Origin: Chlorobium chlorochromatii
Lineage (GTDB): Bacteria; Bacteroidota; Chlorobiia; Chlorobiales; Chlorobiaceae
DNA length: 45,703 bases
Assembly: GCA_020721255.1 (NCBI GenBank)
Contig: DYND01000010.1
Coordinates: 7,601-53,303, forward strand
Reading direction: 5' to 3'
The translations under genes and the position numbers were made by a program. Shown one piece after another: positions 27,478-36,461 of the stretch. Position 1 is the first letter of the stretch; every line of letters begins with the position of its first letter. The notes below the pieces were generated by a model. That model saw only the letters and a program-made list of their open reading frames with translations, made no database searches and had not been told where the DNA came from.

Positions 27478-27705
27478 ATGGAAGGTTTAGGTTTAGCTTA
27501 TTTGGGTGCCGGTCTTGGTGCTGGTTTAGCTGTTATTGGCGCCGGTCTTGGTATTGGTAACATTGCAGCTTCTGCTGCTGAGGGCACAGCGCGTCAGCCA
27601 GAGGCTACATCGGATATTCGTACTACCATGATTATTGCAGCAGCTCTTATCGAGGGTGTTGCGCTTTTCGGTGAAGTTATCTGTGTGCTTCTTGCTCTTA
27701 AGTAA
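27478..27705 (+). CDS. atpE: ATP synthase F0 subunit c
   Basis: This 75-residue hairpin protein forms the proton-driven rotor ring. Helix 1 is very Gly/Ala-rich (LGAGLGAGLAVIGAGLGIG); the polar loop has TARQPEA (Arg39-Gln40-Pro41); helix 2 carries the ion-binding E59 in AALIEGVALF. A second glutamate, E66, lies seven residues on in FGEVICV, which is unusual for the family. The glutamine 33 residues before the carboxylate that marks Na+ rings is absent, so protons are the likely ion. A strong GGAGG site precedes the ATG, as expected for a highly made subunit. A strong hairpin follows the gene. Confidence 0.96.
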   Translation: MEGLGLAYLGAGLGAGLAVIGAGLGIGNIAASAAEGTARQPEATSDIRTTMIIAAALIEGVALFGEVICVLLALK

Positions 27706-27742
27706 GATTTTTGGAAACTTACAGGTTCGATACAGAAGATAT

Positions 27743-27787
27743 CCCAATTGCGACTCCGTTAATATCTTGTCGCAATTGGGTTTTATT
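27743..27787 (+). terminator. Strong intrinsic terminator or attenuator between atpE and atpF
   Basis: CCCAATTGCGAC (27743-27754) pairs perfectly over 12 bp with 27769-27780 across a 14-base loop, followed by TTTTATT. It lies 38 bases after atpE and 24 bases before atpF, inside the F0 gene group. Partial read-through would give more subunit c than b and delta, matching their stoichiometry. Confidence 0.8.
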
Positions 27788-27810
27788 AATCGTTAACGGA
27801 AACATTCTTC

Positions 27811-28338
27811 ATGCTTACGTCAGGAATCATACTTCTTGAGGCTAATCTTTTGAGTCCGAATCCAGGTCTTATTTTTTGGACAGCCGTAACCTTTGTAATT
27901 GTTCTGCTTATCTTAAAGAAAATTGCATGGGGACCTATTATTACCGCTCTTGAAGAGAGAGAGAAAGGCATTCAGACTTCTATTGATCGAGCACATCAGG
28001 CAAAAGATGAAGCGGAGTCAATACTTCGCAAAAACAAGGAAATGCTTGCTAAAGCAGATGCTGAAGCCGATAAAATTATTCGTGAAGGAAAAGAGTACGC
28101 TGAAAAACTTCGCGCCGACATTACTGGCAAAGCTCAAGAAGAGTCGAAAAAAATGATAGCTTCTGCGGTGAATGCCATTGAGCAGGAAAAACAGCGGGCG
28201 CTGGATGTTTTGAGGAATGAAGTTGCTGATCTTGCTGTTATGGGTGCTGAAAAGATCATCAAAACAGCCCTTAATGCTGATCTGCAGAAAAAAATCGTCA
28301 ACTCCATGCTTGAGGATCTTTCAACAAAACGTAACTGA
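27811..28338 (+). CDS. atpF: ATP synthase F0 subunit b
   Basis: This 175-residue peripheral-stalk subunit has one N-terminal transmembrane helix ([21 protein letters not shown], about 17-37) followed by a long charged helix rich in Ala, Glu and Lys ([20 protein letters not shown] and on) that dimerises as the right-handed coil. The C-terminal part ([20 protein letters not shown]) is the delta-binding segment. Length and topology are normal. It comes after the atpE hairpin and 13 bases before atpH. Confidence 0.95.
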   Translation: MLTSGIILLEANLLSPNPGLIFWTAVTFVIVLLILKKIAWGPIITALEEREKGIQTSIDRAHQAKDEAESILRKNKEMLAKADAEADKIIREGKEYAEKLRADITGKAQEESKKMIASAVNAIEQEKQRALDVLRNEVADLAVMGAEKIIKTALNADLQKKIVNSMLEDLSTKRN

Positions 28339-28351
28339 TAAAGGTCACGAC

Positions 28352-28897
28352 ATGTCCAGTTTAATTACAAGCCGTCGATATGCCTCTGCACTCTTGTCTG
28401 CAGCAATAGAGGGCAACTTTCTTGAACAGATCATCCAGGAATTACAGATAATTAAGGAGATTCTCCACAACTCCCGTGATCTCGTTCATGTTTTGCAAAG
28501 TCCAGTTGTTAAAAGTGATAAGAAAATTCACATTCTTGAAGAGATTTTGCGAAATTCAGTTGGCGATAAAATGCTGATTTTTTTGAAGCTGGTTGCAAAA
28601 AAAAATCGAGCAGGATTATTACCTGATATTGTTGATGAGTTTTACTCCCTTCTTGATGAGAAGCAAGGCGTTATTAATGTAGAAATTACAAGTGCAGCGA
28701 CGCTCTCTGAAGATCAACAAGCTGAACTTGTTGCACGTCTTGAAACTTATACGGGTAAGAAAGCTCGCCCGAAGATGTTGATTAATGAGGCATTTATTGG
28801 TGGTCTAACCGTAAAAATAGGTGATACCATTTTTGATAATGCTATAAGTCATCAGCTTCAATTGCTCAGGAAAACGCTTGTTTCATCACAGGCATAG
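28352..28897 (+). CDS. atpH: ATP synthase F1 subunit delta
   Basis: This 181-residue subunit links the peripheral stalk to the top of F1. The opening SLITSRRYASALLSAAIEG has the conserved RRYA-x-AL motif; the C-terminal IGGLTVKIGDTIFDNAISHQLQLL is the family signature. The start at 28352 is chosen because the longer open frame includes out-of-frame atpF sequence. The atpA and atpG genes, which often come next, are absent: a terminator and a tRNA gene follow instead, so the ATP synthase genes are split in this genome. Confidence 0.95.
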   Translation: MSSLITSRRYASALLSAAIEGNFLEQIIQELQIIKEILHNSRDLVHVLQSPVVKSDKKIHILEEILRNSVGDKMLIFLKLVAKKNRAGLLPDIVDEFYSLLDEKQGVINVEITSAATLSEDQQAELVARLETYTGKKARPKMLINEAFIGGLTVKIGDTIFDNAISHQLQLLRKTLVSSQA

Positions 28898-28930
28898 TTT
28901 TTGAGTGTGCAGTAGAGGCTTTTAAGCGTC

Positions 28931-28963
28931 AATAGCCTGCAGTCAATGCGGGCTATTTTTTTA
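28931..28963 (+). terminator. Intrinsic terminator after atpH
   Basis: AATAGCCTGC (28931-28940) pairs with GCGGGCTATT (28948-28957) with one T-G wobble, leaving a 7-base loop and running into a T-rich tract. It closes the F0/delta transcript 33 bases after atpH and 13 bases before a tRNA gene. Confidence 0.85.
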
Positions 28964-28975
28964 TCATCTTGATTT

Positions 28976-29048
28976 GGGGCTTTAGCTCAGTTGGTAGAGC
29001 GTCTCGTTCGCAATGAGAAGGTCAGGGGTTCGACTCCCCTAAGCTCCA
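28976..29048 (+). tRNA. tRNA-Ala, anticodon CGC
   Basis: A complete 73-base cloverleaf: acceptor GGGGCTT with AAGCTCC, D stem GCTC/GAGC, anticodon stem TCTCG/TGAGA, anticodon CGC at 29009-29011 (reads GCG), and T arm AGGGG-TTCGACT-CCCCT. The G3-U70 wobble pair, the main identity element for alanyl-tRNA synthetase, is present. The discriminator base is A. The 3' CCA is not encoded and must be added afterwards. Confidence 0.97.
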
Positions 29049-29303
29049 CAAATCTATTCTTTCTTTTTCCCCATTCATCTCTTCTCTATTATCGTTACAT
29101 CTTTTTATAGGTGATAAATATCAGTTTTTCTATTGTTTATCAGTAAAACGGCTTGTAACTTATTCTTTCTGTCGGCTTCGATCGATAAGAGAAGGCGCGA
29201 TTCTTTATGATAGTATATTATTGAGATGGTAGCTTATGAGTTGGTTCAATAATGGCTCGTTTGCCTCTCTGCTTATTTTGTTAACACTATGGAATTATGA
29301 TAT

Positions 29304-30200
29304 ATGCCTAAATTGCTTACCAGATTTGTTTCATCTGCGGCAATATTGTTTTTTGCCACAAGCCCATTCTTGAATTCAGGTTGTTCGTCTTCAAAACCAA
29401 TAACACCCGTAGCAGTTCTTGTTAATGAAGGGTATGCCGAGGCGCTTAAGCTTTACAACAATAAAGAGTACCAGGCAGCGTCGTTGAGTTTAGAATCTCT
29501 TATTTTTACTGCGCGGGCAACGGCGCTTGAAGATGATGCTCTTTATTTGCTTGCCCAGTCATATTATCATTCAGAACAGTATCTTTTAGCCGCCGATATA
29601 TATAGTCGATTGCTGCAGCAAATGCCCTCGTCACCCTACGCAAGTACTTCACAGTTTATGCTTGCAAAATCATACGAGCAATTATCTCCACCGGTTGAGC
29701 TCGATCAACAGCACACTCTTAAAGCTATCGATAACTTTACAACGTATATTGAGCTGTATCCAATGGGAGATTCAGCAAAAATTGCACAGGATGTTGAAGC
29801 ATATCGCGAGTTATTGAAAATTAATCCGGCAAACACATCGTATCAGCAGAACTATTCTTTAGCAAAACAACAATTTGCTCGGATTGACAGTTTGAGATAT
29901 TCGAATAAAGCGATAGTGACGTTGCGAGAAAAATTAGCAAAAAGCGTTCTTGTTGTTGCACGGCACTATGTGCAACTTGGCAAGTACCAGGCAGCAGGAT
30001 TATTTTACGACAAATTGATTACCAATTATGGAGATACCTCGTATGTAAACGATGCCTTTGAGGAGAAGATTTCAGTGCTGATCAAAAGAGAAAAATGGTT
30101 TGATGCAGCCAATACGCTCGACACTTATTTACAGTTTTTCCCTGAGCGGCACAAAGACATGCAACGATTCAAAGAGAACATTGCTCTGCATATAAAATAA
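29304..30200 (+). CDS. bamD: Outer-membrane assembly lipoprotein BamD (YfiO family)
   Basis: This 298-residue lipoprotein would be part of the BAM complex that inserts beta-barrel proteins. A signal peptide ends in the lipobox LNSGC, with C27 to be lipidated. Behind it lie several TPR-like helical repeats: GYAEALKLYNNKEYQAASLS, DALYLLAQSYYHSEQYLLAA, and SQFMLAKSYEQLS with AIDNFTTYIELYP, a typical YfiO sequence. The C-terminal third continues with TPR-like helices (GKYQAAGLFYDKLI). The 255 bases before it hold no gene. It is 9 bases upstream of nadD. Confidence 0.88.
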   Translation: MPKLLTRFVSSAAILFFATSPFLNSGCSSSKPITPVAVLVNEGYAEALKLYNNKEYQAASLSLESLIFTARATALEDDALYLLAQSYYHSEQYLLAADIYSRLLQQMPSSPYASTSQFMLAKSYEQLSPPVELDQQHTLKAIDNFTTYIELYPMGDSAKIAQDVEAYRELLKINPANTSYQQNYSLAKQQFARIDSLRYSNKAIVTLREKLAKSVLVVARHYVQLGKYQAAGLFYDKLITNYGDTSYVNDAFEEKISVLIKREKWFDAANTLDTYLQFFPERHKDMQRFKENIALHIK

Positions 30201-30209
30201 GGAGTTATT

Positions 30210-30791
30210 GTGCATTTGGCAGTGTTTGGCGGAACTTTTGATCCTCCCCACAATGGGCATTTAGCGCTTTCTCTTTTTGCCAGAGAGTTGCTTGCACTTG
30301 ATCATTTGCTTATTTCCGTATCAAATAATCCCTTTAAGCAACAGAAGGCGGTTTCTGATGATCATCGTCTTGCTATGGTAGAGCTGCTTGCCACTGAAAT
30401 AACGCGCACAGGTTGCTGTGTGGAAGTCAGTTGTTGGGAACTTGAAAAACAGCAGCTCTCATATACTGTTGATTTGATTCGTCATCTTCATAAGGTGTAT
30501 CCGCACCACACCTTGTCACTACTTGTTGGTGAAGATAGTTTTGCAGACTTTCCATCATGGAAAGAGCCAGAGAATCTTATGGCGTTGTGTAATGTTGTTG
30601 TTTTTCGTCGAATAACTGTTCCTCACGACCACCACCACCAGCGTTGGCAACCCGCTATAACAACCATTGATTTCTCTTGTGGAATTTCATCAACAGAGGT
30701 GCGGGCACGCGTCTTTTCGGGTCAATCTATAACCCATCTCGTGCCGCCATCCATTCATCGCTACATTGTCGAAAACTCGCTTTATTGCTGA
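30210..30791 (+). CDS. nadD: Nicotinate-mononucleotide adenylyltransferase
   Basis: This 193-residue cytosolic enzyme joins nicotinate mononucleotide with ATP to make deamido-NAD+. FGGTFDPPHNGHLAL (residues 6-20) is the nucleotidyltransferase (H/T)xGH motif region, VSNNPFKQQK follows, LLVGEDSFADFPSWKEPENL carries the GxD motif, and ISSTEVRARV near the C-terminus is the second ATP motif. The start is GTG at 30210, preceded by AAGGAG. It converges on argS with a 60-base gap in which I see no clear terminator. Confidence 0.95.
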   Translation: MHLAVFGGTFDPPHNGHLALSLFARELLALDHLLISVSNNPFKQQKAVSDDHRLAMVELLATEITRTGCCVEVSCWELEKQQLSYTVDLIRHLHKVYPHHTLSLLVGEDSFADFPSWKEPENLMALCNVVVFRRITVPHDHHHQRWQPAITTIDFSCGISSTEVRARVFSGQSITHLVPPSIHRYIVENSLYC

Positions 30792-30851
30792 TGATCACCC
30801 CTTCGGCTCGCGTTCATTTTACTCAAAAACTTTACACCAAAAACTCGGTAG

Positions 30852-32510
30852 TTACATTGACTCTGGAGCTGAAACTCCAAGAATTTTAAAACCATTGCGC
30901 AGCACTTGCCGCGTTGCAAGTGCAAGGAAAAGGCGAGCATTACGAATATCCGGTTCAGCTTTAATGATTGGGCACTCCTGATAAAAGCGATGAAACACTT
31001 CCGCAAGATCGTGCAGATATTCCACCATTTTTTGTGGTTCAAGAAGGCGAATGCTTGTCGTAATCATTCGAGGATAATCCAGCAGCGCAAAGCCAAGCTG
31101 GAGTTCCGCTGGAGAGTTGAGGAGCTGCAGAAGTTCATGCTCTGAGCTGTTTTGTGGGTCAAATCCAGTTTCCTGCAATGCAAGTCGTAAAAGACTGCAA
31201 ATTCGAGCATGAGCATATTGTAAATAAAAAACAGGGTTCTCTTTCGATTGCCGTTTTGCTAATTCAACATCGAAATTAAGATGAGAATCTTTGCCGCGCA
31301 TGATGAAAAAGAAGCGCGTGGCATCGGCGCCTACATCATCAATCAAATCATCTAATAAATCAGCATTTCCTTTTCTTGTTGACATTTTAATGGTCTGCCC
31401 ATCAACTGTTGTGGTTACAAACTGGTTGATAGCAATTTTAATACGTTCGGTGTCATACCCGAGAATTTTGAGTGCTTCAAGCACATCAGGATATTCATCA
31501 ATATGATCAGCGCCAAAGACGTTGACGATGGTGTCGAACCCTCGCTCAAATTTAGTGATGTGATAAGCAATATCGGGCAGTCGATAACTTGGTTCGCCTG
31601 AAGATTTGATTAAAACCTTATCCTTTTCCTGCCCAAGCTTTGTCGTAAGAAACCATGTGGCACCATCGTACTCGCCAATAAACGCTTGGCGGTAAAGAGC
31701 ATCAATAACTCTCTGGTTTGCGCTGACGCCAGTTTTTTCTGCAGTATAAAGTGTATGCTCATTGAAAAAAGAGTCGTGCCGAATAGCAAGGCGCTCTAAT
31801 GTTTTACGTATTGAGGCAAAGATGATGCTCTCTGCACGTTTTTTAAACAATAAAACATCATCGCTTGACTGTAGTGTGTTGCCCTCTTCCTTATAGATTG
31901 ATTCTGCAATATCACGAATATAATCGCCTTGATAATGTGTTGTCGGGAATTCCACGGTTTCGCCACAGTACTCAAGAAAGCGTAGTCTTACGGATTCACC
32001 GAGAATTTGCATCTGCTTGCCTGCATCATTGAAATAGTACTCACGAGTGACGTTATAGCCCTGTGTTTCCATAAGATTAGCTATGCAATCACCAAGAACT
32101 CCACCACGTCCTCGTCCGATTGTCAGTGGTCCGGTTGGATTCGCACTGACGTACTCTACAAGCGCTGTTTTTCCTTGGCCAGTATTCCCCTGCCCATAGG
32201 CAGCACCGTCACGTAACACGTTCCCAACAGAGCGCATGATAAAAACAGGTGCGAGGTAAAAGTTGATGAACCCGGCACCTGCTATGTCAATTTTTGCAAT
32301 GGTCTCTGGCGGAAATACGATATGGCGGATGATTTCCTGAGCAAGTTCGCGTGGATTTTTCTTACGCTCTTTGGCGATGAGCAACGCAATATTTGTTGAA
32401 AAATCCCCAAATTTTTTATCAGCCGGCTGTTCAATCTGAATGGGTTTATCAGTGATAATATTTGCAGAAAGTAGCGCATTCTGAATAATGGGAAGGAAAA
32501 AATCGTGCAT
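30852..32510 (-). CDS. argS: Arginyl-tRNA synthetase
   Basis: This 552-residue class I synthetase charges tRNA-Arg. The Add1 N-terminal domain is seen ([20 protein letters not shown]), then the catalytic domain and a C-terminal DALR anticodon-binding domain ([15 protein letters not shown]). The KMSKS equivalent reads IKMSTRKGN. In the region of the HIGH motif, [14 protein letters not shown] (124-137) stands where most ArgS proteins have PLHVGHxRG, so both usual histidines are replaced (T130, R133). The start at 32510 is chosen over an upstream in-frame ATG because [10 protein letters not shown] is a normal ArgS opening. It is the last gene after trpS and the HAD gene. Confidence 0.95.
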   Translation of the reverse strand: MHDFFLPIIQNALLSANIITDKPIQIEQPADKKFGDFSTNIALLIAKERKKNPRELAQEIIRHIVFPPETIAKIDIAGAGFINFYLAPVFIMRSVGNVLRDGAAYGQGNTGQGKTALVEYVSANPTGPLTIGRGRGGVLGDCIANLMETQGYNVTREYYFNDAGKQMQILGESVRLRFLEYCGETVEFPTTHYQGDYIRDIAESIYKEEGNTLQSSDDVLLFKKRAESIIFASIRKTLERLAIRHDSFFNEHTLYTAEKTGVSANQRVIDALYRQAFIGEYDGATWFLTTKLGQEKDKVLIKSSGEPSYRLPDIAYHITKFERGFDTIVNVFGADHIDEYPDVLEALKILGYDTERIKIAINQFVTTTVDGQTIKMSTRKGNADLLDDLIDDVGADATRFFFIMRGKDSHLNFDVELAKRQSKENPVFYLQYAHARICSLLRLALQETGFDPQNSSEHELLQLLNSPAELQLGFALLDYPRMITTSIRLLEPQKMVEYLHDLAEVFHRFYQECPIIKAEPDIRNARLFLALATRQVLRNGFKILGVSAPESM

Positions 32511-32541
32511 AAGTGTTCGTTTATCAAAAAGTCGTGGATGC

Positions 32542-33222
32542 TTATTGGCCGATGAGTTCAACGATTTGTTTTGGATGAATCGTCGTAAAATCGTTAATAA
32601 TGGCGACGACGTTGTCGAAGTTTCTGAAAGCTTCAGCGTTGTTGGTCGTGGTAACGGCAACGCAGCGCATGTTTGCCCGATGGGCAGCCTCTACGCCTGG
32701 CAGCGCATCTTCAAAAACAATGCAGTGCGACGGTGGTATCTCCAGCAATTTGGCGGCACGTAAAAAAATATCAGGATAAGGTTTACCCTGTTGTACTTGC
32801 GAAGGATCAACCAGCGCCTGAAATCGTCCGGTCAACCTGAGTAAGCCAAGAATGTAGTCGATATTTTTCGCTCCAGCGCCCGTGCCTATACCCAGGCGAA
32901 TATGCTTATCGTCAGCGGCATCAAGAAACTGGTGAAGCCCGGGCAAAGCTGTAATGCGTTCCCGCGACATCACTCGGTAAAGAAAGTCTTTGAATTCGGT
33001 TAAACGATTAGCCTCAGTTTCACTGATGTCTGGATCAAGAAAATAGCGAAGCACGTCGTGCCCCTTCATGCCAGCAGTCTCTACAAGATAGCGTTCAGCA
33101 TCAAGTCCCTCAAGCCCAAAGTCTTTGAAAAGTTCAACCCAGGATTCAGCATGAAAGCGCATATTGTCAGTCAGCACTCCATCCATATCAAAAATGAAGG
33201 CATTATTGCTGTTGTTCAGCAT
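32542..33222 (-). CDS. HAD-superfamily hydrolase, beta-phosphoglucomutase-like
   Basis: This 226-residue cytosolic phosphatase or phosphomutase has all four HAD motifs: [10 protein letters not shown] (nucleophile D12, acid D14), GTGAGAKN in the place of the motif II Ser/Thr, K in [11 protein letters not shown] (motif III) and [12 protein letters not shown] (motif IV). A helical cap lies between residues 17 and 85. Closest in style are beta-phosphoglucomutase and phosphatase YcjU/GPH-like proteins; the substrate is not clear. It overlaps the end of trpS by 7 bases and is followed by argS after 31 bases, suggesting cotranscription with two tRNA synthetases. Confidence 0.88.
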   Translation of the reverse strand: MLNNSNNAFIFDMDGVLTDNMRFHAESWVELFKDFGLEGLDAERYLVETAGMKGHDVLRYFLDPDISETEANRLTEFKDFLYRVMSRERITALPGLHQFLDAADDKHIRLGIGTGAGAKNIDYILGLLRLTGRFQALVDPSQVQQGKPYPDIFLRAAKLLEIPPSHCIVFEDALPGVEAAHRANMRCVAVTTTNNAEAFRNFDNVVAIINDFTTIHPKQIVELIGQ

Positions 33223-34277
33223 GATGGTTGCTCTTTCAGGGTTACTGGTTTTGTTTCGCCAAGTCGCATCGCTTCTCGAACCTCTTGCATTGTTGCGTTG
33301 GCAATGCGTTTCGCCTTTATTTCGCCTTCAGCAAGAATCTCTTTGACCTCCTCAACACGTGATTCATAGTATCGGCGCTTTTCGAGGATAGGCGCAATCT
33401 CTTGCGAAATATTTGCAGCACAGAGCTTTTTGCAATCGACGCAGCCAAGCGTTCCTGCACGGCAATCATTGGCGACGGTATCGAGTTCTCCTGTCGACGA
33501 AAATTTGGCATGATAGCTGAAAACCGTACAGACTTCCGGATGCCCGGGATCATTTTTCCTGACTTTCAGGGTATCGGTTACGGCTGTGCGCATTTTCTTC
33601 AATATTTCTTCAGGATTATCTGAGAGAAAAATTGTGTTGCCGAGCGACTTCGACATCTTTGCTTTTCCGTCAAGACCAACCAGACGGGAGAATTTTGTGA
33701 TTTTTGGGGCAGGTTCAGCAAACACTTCACCGATTACCGGATGCAGGTATTGATTGTTGAATTTGCGGGCAATCTCTCTGGTGATCTCGACATGGGGAAT
33801 CTGGTCTTCACCAACAGGCACTACATTTGCTTTATAGAGAAGAATATCTGCTGATTGCAAAACGGGATAGCCAAGATGTCCGTATGTCAGCGACTCCATA
33901 TTCAGGTCGCGCACCTGCTCTTTCAGTGTTGGATTTCTTTCAAGACGCGCGGAGGTAATAAGCATGGCAAAAAGCAGAAAAAGCTCAGCATGTTCTTTTA
34001 CCTGCGATTGGCGAAAAACGGGGCTTTTTTCAGGGTCAATACCGGCAGCAAGCCAGTCAGTCAGCATATCGAGCGAATGGGAGTAAATATCGGCAGTTTC
34101 CAGCGACGTGGTCAAATTGTGATAATCCGCAATAAGAAAGCAGGTATCGTAAGCTCGTTCGCCTGTGTCAAGAAGGAGATTCTGCTGCTCAACCCAATTC
34201 TCCAGAGCACCGGTATAGTGCCCGAGATGGAGTTTGCCGGTTGGGCGCATACCACTTAAAATTCGCTGAGTTCCCAT
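33216..34277 (-). CDS. trpS: Tryptophanyl-tRNA synthetase
   Basis: This 353-residue class Ic synthetase charges tRNA-Trp. ILSGMRPTGKLHLGHYTGAL (residues 5-24) contains the HIGH motif as HLGH. VPVGEDQIPHVEITREIARKF and the KMSKS loop GLDGKAKMSKSLGN follow as expected. The C-terminal part is a normal anticodon-binding helical domain with two short Cys pairs (CVDCKKLC). An in-frame ATG at 34349 would add 24 basic residues not typical of the family, so the ATG at 34277 is preferred; neither has a clear ribosome site. It leads a trpS-HAD-argS unit. Confidence 0.96.
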   Translation of the reverse strand: MGTQRILSGMRPTGKLHLGHYTGALENWVEQQNLLLDTGERAYDTCFLIADYHNLTTSLETADIYSHSLDMLTDWLAAGIDPEKSPVFRQSQVKEHAELFLLFAMLITSARLERNPTLKEQVRDLNMESLTYGHLGYPVLQSADILLYKANVVPVGEDQIPHVEITREIARKFNNQYLHPVIGEVFAEPAPKITKFSRLVGLDGKAKMSKSLGNTIFLSDNPEEILKKMRTAVTDTLKVRKNDPGHPEVCTVFSYHAKFSSTGELDTVANDCRAGTLGCVDCKKLCAANISQEIAPILEKRRYYESRVEEVKEILAEGEIKAKRIANATMQEVREAMRLGETKPVTLKEQPSC

Positions 34278-34461
34278 AGGTTTGATGATTGCTGCCTGAA
34301 CTTGCAGCGGTGTTGCGGCTGTTTGCCGGCGATTGGTTTTACCTTGCATTTAAAAATTCATGAACTTTAAGTTATCATAGTTGATAGAAAGATAAAAGGT
34401 CTTTGTTTGTTTTTGTTTTCACCTGATCAAGCGCTATATTGTGCCACTTGTTTTCGATTTC

Positions 34462-34494
34462 TTGACAAACCGAGAGATTGGAAACCAATATATT
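34462..34494 (+). promoter_or_regulatory. Probable promoter of the SRP RNA gene
   Basis: A consensus -35, TTGACA, lies at 34462-34467. CAATAT at 34486-34491 sits 18 bases on and would serve as -10 for a start near 34496; the better-looking TATATT (34489-34494) is 21 bases away, which is too far. The exact -10 is therefore open. Confidence 0.5.
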
Positions 34495-34495
34495 A

Positions 34496-34595
34496 GAGAG
34501 TAAGTCCTATACAACGCTCAGTTGCCCAACCATGTCAGATCCGGAAGGAAGCAGCATCCGGTAATTTGAGTGTGTGATATAGTCAGCTTACTCTC
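34496..34595 (+). ncRNA. ffs: Small signal recognition particle RNA (4.5S type)
   Basis: The hairpin RNA that pairs with Ffh to deliver membrane proteins. The ends GAGAGTAAG (34496-34504) and CTTACTCTC (34587-34595) pair perfectly over 9 bp. The tip contains the universally conserved Ffh-binding region, with GTCAGATCCGGAAGGAAGCA at 34535-34554 including the GGAA tetraloop and the AGCA internal loop. It has no Alu domain, so it is the short bacterial form. A run of T directly after the closing stem makes the RNA its own terminator. Confidence 0.95.
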
Positions 34596-34636
34596 TTTTT
34601 TTATTTCATCACGTTTCGATCATATCGGGAGTAGTT

Positions 34637-35686
34637 ATGCCGTCATCATTCAAGAAAGAGGAGCTACTAAGTGCACCGGTTTGCCATATTGATATCAAAC
34701 CACTCAACATTGTGCCGCTTGTCGATCAAATGAGCGACACCGCTTTTCAAGCAAGGAATCTTGCCCGAGCAGCGTCAATTGTTGATCTTATGCAGCAGGA
34801 CAGGGAGTGCGCCGTTATTCTCACTCTTGCTGGTTCACTGGTCAGTGCCGGCTTGAAACAGGTGATTATTGATATGATTGATAATAATATGGTTGACGCT
34901 ATTGTTTCCACTGGCGCAAATATTGTTGATCAGGACTTTTTTGAGGCACTTGGGTTCCGCCATTATAAAGGCTCCCAGTTTATGGATGATGCCATTCTTC
35001 GTGAACTGCATATCGACCGCATTTACGATACCTACATTGATGAGGATGATCTCCGTGTTTGTGACGATACTATGGCAATTATCGCGAATTCGATGAAACC
35101 GGGTGCTTACTCTTCACGCGAGTTTATTATTGCAATGGGTAAATACATTGCCGACAATAATCTCGATAAGAACTCCATTGTTTATAAAGCCTACGAAAAG
35201 GGTGTGCCAATCTTCTGCCCCGCATTTTCAGATTGTTCTGCTGGTTTTGGTTTAGTGCATCATCAGTGGCATAATCCCGATGCCCATGTATCCATAGATT
35301 CTGTCAAGGATTTTCGTGAACTCACCAAAATAAAAATCGAGAACGATAAGACTGGTATTTTCATGATTGGTGGCGGTGTGCCAAAAAACTTTACTCAGGA
35401 TATTGTGGTTGCTGCTGAAGTGCTTGGTCACAATGACGTTTCCATGCACACCTATGCGGTGCAGATTACTGTAGCCGATGAGCGCGATGGTGCGCTTTCT
35501 GGTTCAACGCTCAAAGAGGCAAGCTCATGGGGTAAGGTGGACACCGTACACGAGCAGATGGTGTTTGCGGAAGCCACAATTGCGTTACCGCTCATTGCCG
35601 GTTATGCCTATCACAAACGGAGTTGGGAAGGTCGTGAGCCAAAAAATTTCAACGCATTACTTGACGAAAAAATGATAAACTCATAA
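34637..35686 (+). CDS. Deoxyhypusine synthase-family protein
   Basis: This 349-residue protein belongs to the NAD-dependent deoxyhypusine synthase fold. Recognisable segments: [57 protein letters not shown], and [10 protein letters not shown] with K250 at the place of the lysine that forms the enzyme intermediate. Eukaryotes and archaea use this enzyme to modify eIF5A. Bacteria have no eIF5A, and bacterial members act on polyamines, for example making homospermidine. A polyamine role is thus likely but not proven. It lies directly after ffs and 11 bases before a transaldolase. Confidence 0.88.
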   Translation: MPSSFKKEELLSAPVCHIDIKPLNIVPLVDQMSDTAFQARNLARAASIVDLMQQDRECAVILTLAGSLVSAGLKQVIIDMIDNNMVDAIVSTGANIVDQDFFEALGFRHYKGSQFMDDAILRELHIDRIYDTYIDEDDLRVCDDTMAIIANSMKPGAYSSREFIIAMGKYIADNNLDKNSIVYKAYEKGVPIFCPAFSDCSAGFGLVHHQWHNPDAHVSIDSVKDFRELTKIKIENDKTGIFMIGGGVPKNFTQDIVVAAEVLGHNDVSMHTYAVQITVADERDGALSGSTLKEASSWGKVDTVHEQMVFAEATIALPLIAGYAYHKRSWEGREPKNFNALLDEKMINS

Positions 35687-35697
35687 GGGAGATAATA

Positions 35698-36366
35698 ATG
35701 CAGTTTTTTATTGATACAGCAAATCTTGCTGAAATCGGCACCGCACAGCAGATGGGCGTGCTTGCCGGTGTTACCACCAATCCTTCGCTGATTGCAAAAA
35801 TTGTGGGCGATCCCTCTGCGTTTACATGGCAGATGTTCAAAGATCATATTTCACAAATTTGCCAGATTGTTGATGGCCCTGTCAGTGCCGAAGTGACAGC
35901 GCTTGATGCTGAGGGTATGATAGCAGAGGGTGAAGAGCTGGCGGAAATTGCTGACAATGTTGTTATCAAATGTCCTGTAACGATGGAAGGACTGAAAGCA
36001 ATCACCTATTTTGACAGCCAGGATATTGCCACCAACGCTACGCTTGTTTTTTCAGCCACTCAAGCGCTTCTTGCTGCTAATGCGGGAGCAAGTTATGTCA
36101 GTCCGTTTGTTGGCAGGCTCGATGATATCAGCTCTGATGGCATGGCACTGGTCAAACAAATTGTTACCATTTTTAACAATTACGATTACATGCCAGAGGT
36201 GATTGTTGCAAGTATTCGCCATCCACAGCACGTTATTGATGCTGCAATGGCAGGTGCTGCTATTGCCACCATTCCTTATAGCGTGATTCGTCAACTTCTC
36301 AACCATCCATTGACCGATCAAGGGGTGAAGAAGTTTACAGAAGATGCTGCAATTATGAAAAAGTAG
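35698..36366 (+). CDS. Small transaldolase / fructose-6-phosphate aldolase (TalC/Fsa family)
   Basis: This 222-residue TIM-barrel enzyme is of the short type. The N-terminus [13 protein letters not shown], then [11 protein letters not shown], the Schiff-base K91 in [31 protein letters not shown], and [11 protein letters not shown] are all typical. Short members act either as transaldolase in the pentose phosphate pathway or as fructose-6-phosphate aldolase. Autotrophic green sulfur bacteria need transaldolase for sugar interconversion, so that is more likely. An AAGGGAG site precedes the ATG. The next gene is convergent. Confidence 0.93.
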   Translation: MQFFIDTANLAEIGTAQQMGVLAGVTTNPSLIAKIVGDPSAFTWQMFKDHISQICQIVDGPVSAEVTALDAEGMIAEGEELAEIADNVVIKCPVTMEGLKAITYFDSQDIATNATLVFSATQALLAANAGASYVSPFVGRLDDISSDGMALVKQIVTIFNNYDYMPEVIVASIRHPQHVIDAAMAGAAIATIPYSVIRQLLNHPLTDQGVKKFTEDAAIMKK

Positions 36367-36461
36367 TGAAAGGTGCTGCGTTGCCAGAGTATTAATATTC
36401 CTTTCAAACTTTTTTTTATATTTCTCTTCGATCTTACAATTTTCCTCGATATTGCGAATCA

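Noticed and set aside
27478-27705. Sodium-specific c-ring
   Set aside because: The glutamine 33 residues before the carboxylate and the Glu-Ser/Thr pair of Na+ rings are missing.
29112-29142. Imperfect hairpin TGATAAA/TTTATCA after the tRNA gene
   Set aside because: It is AT-only pairing with a long loop and no T-tract, too weak to call a terminator or regulatory element.
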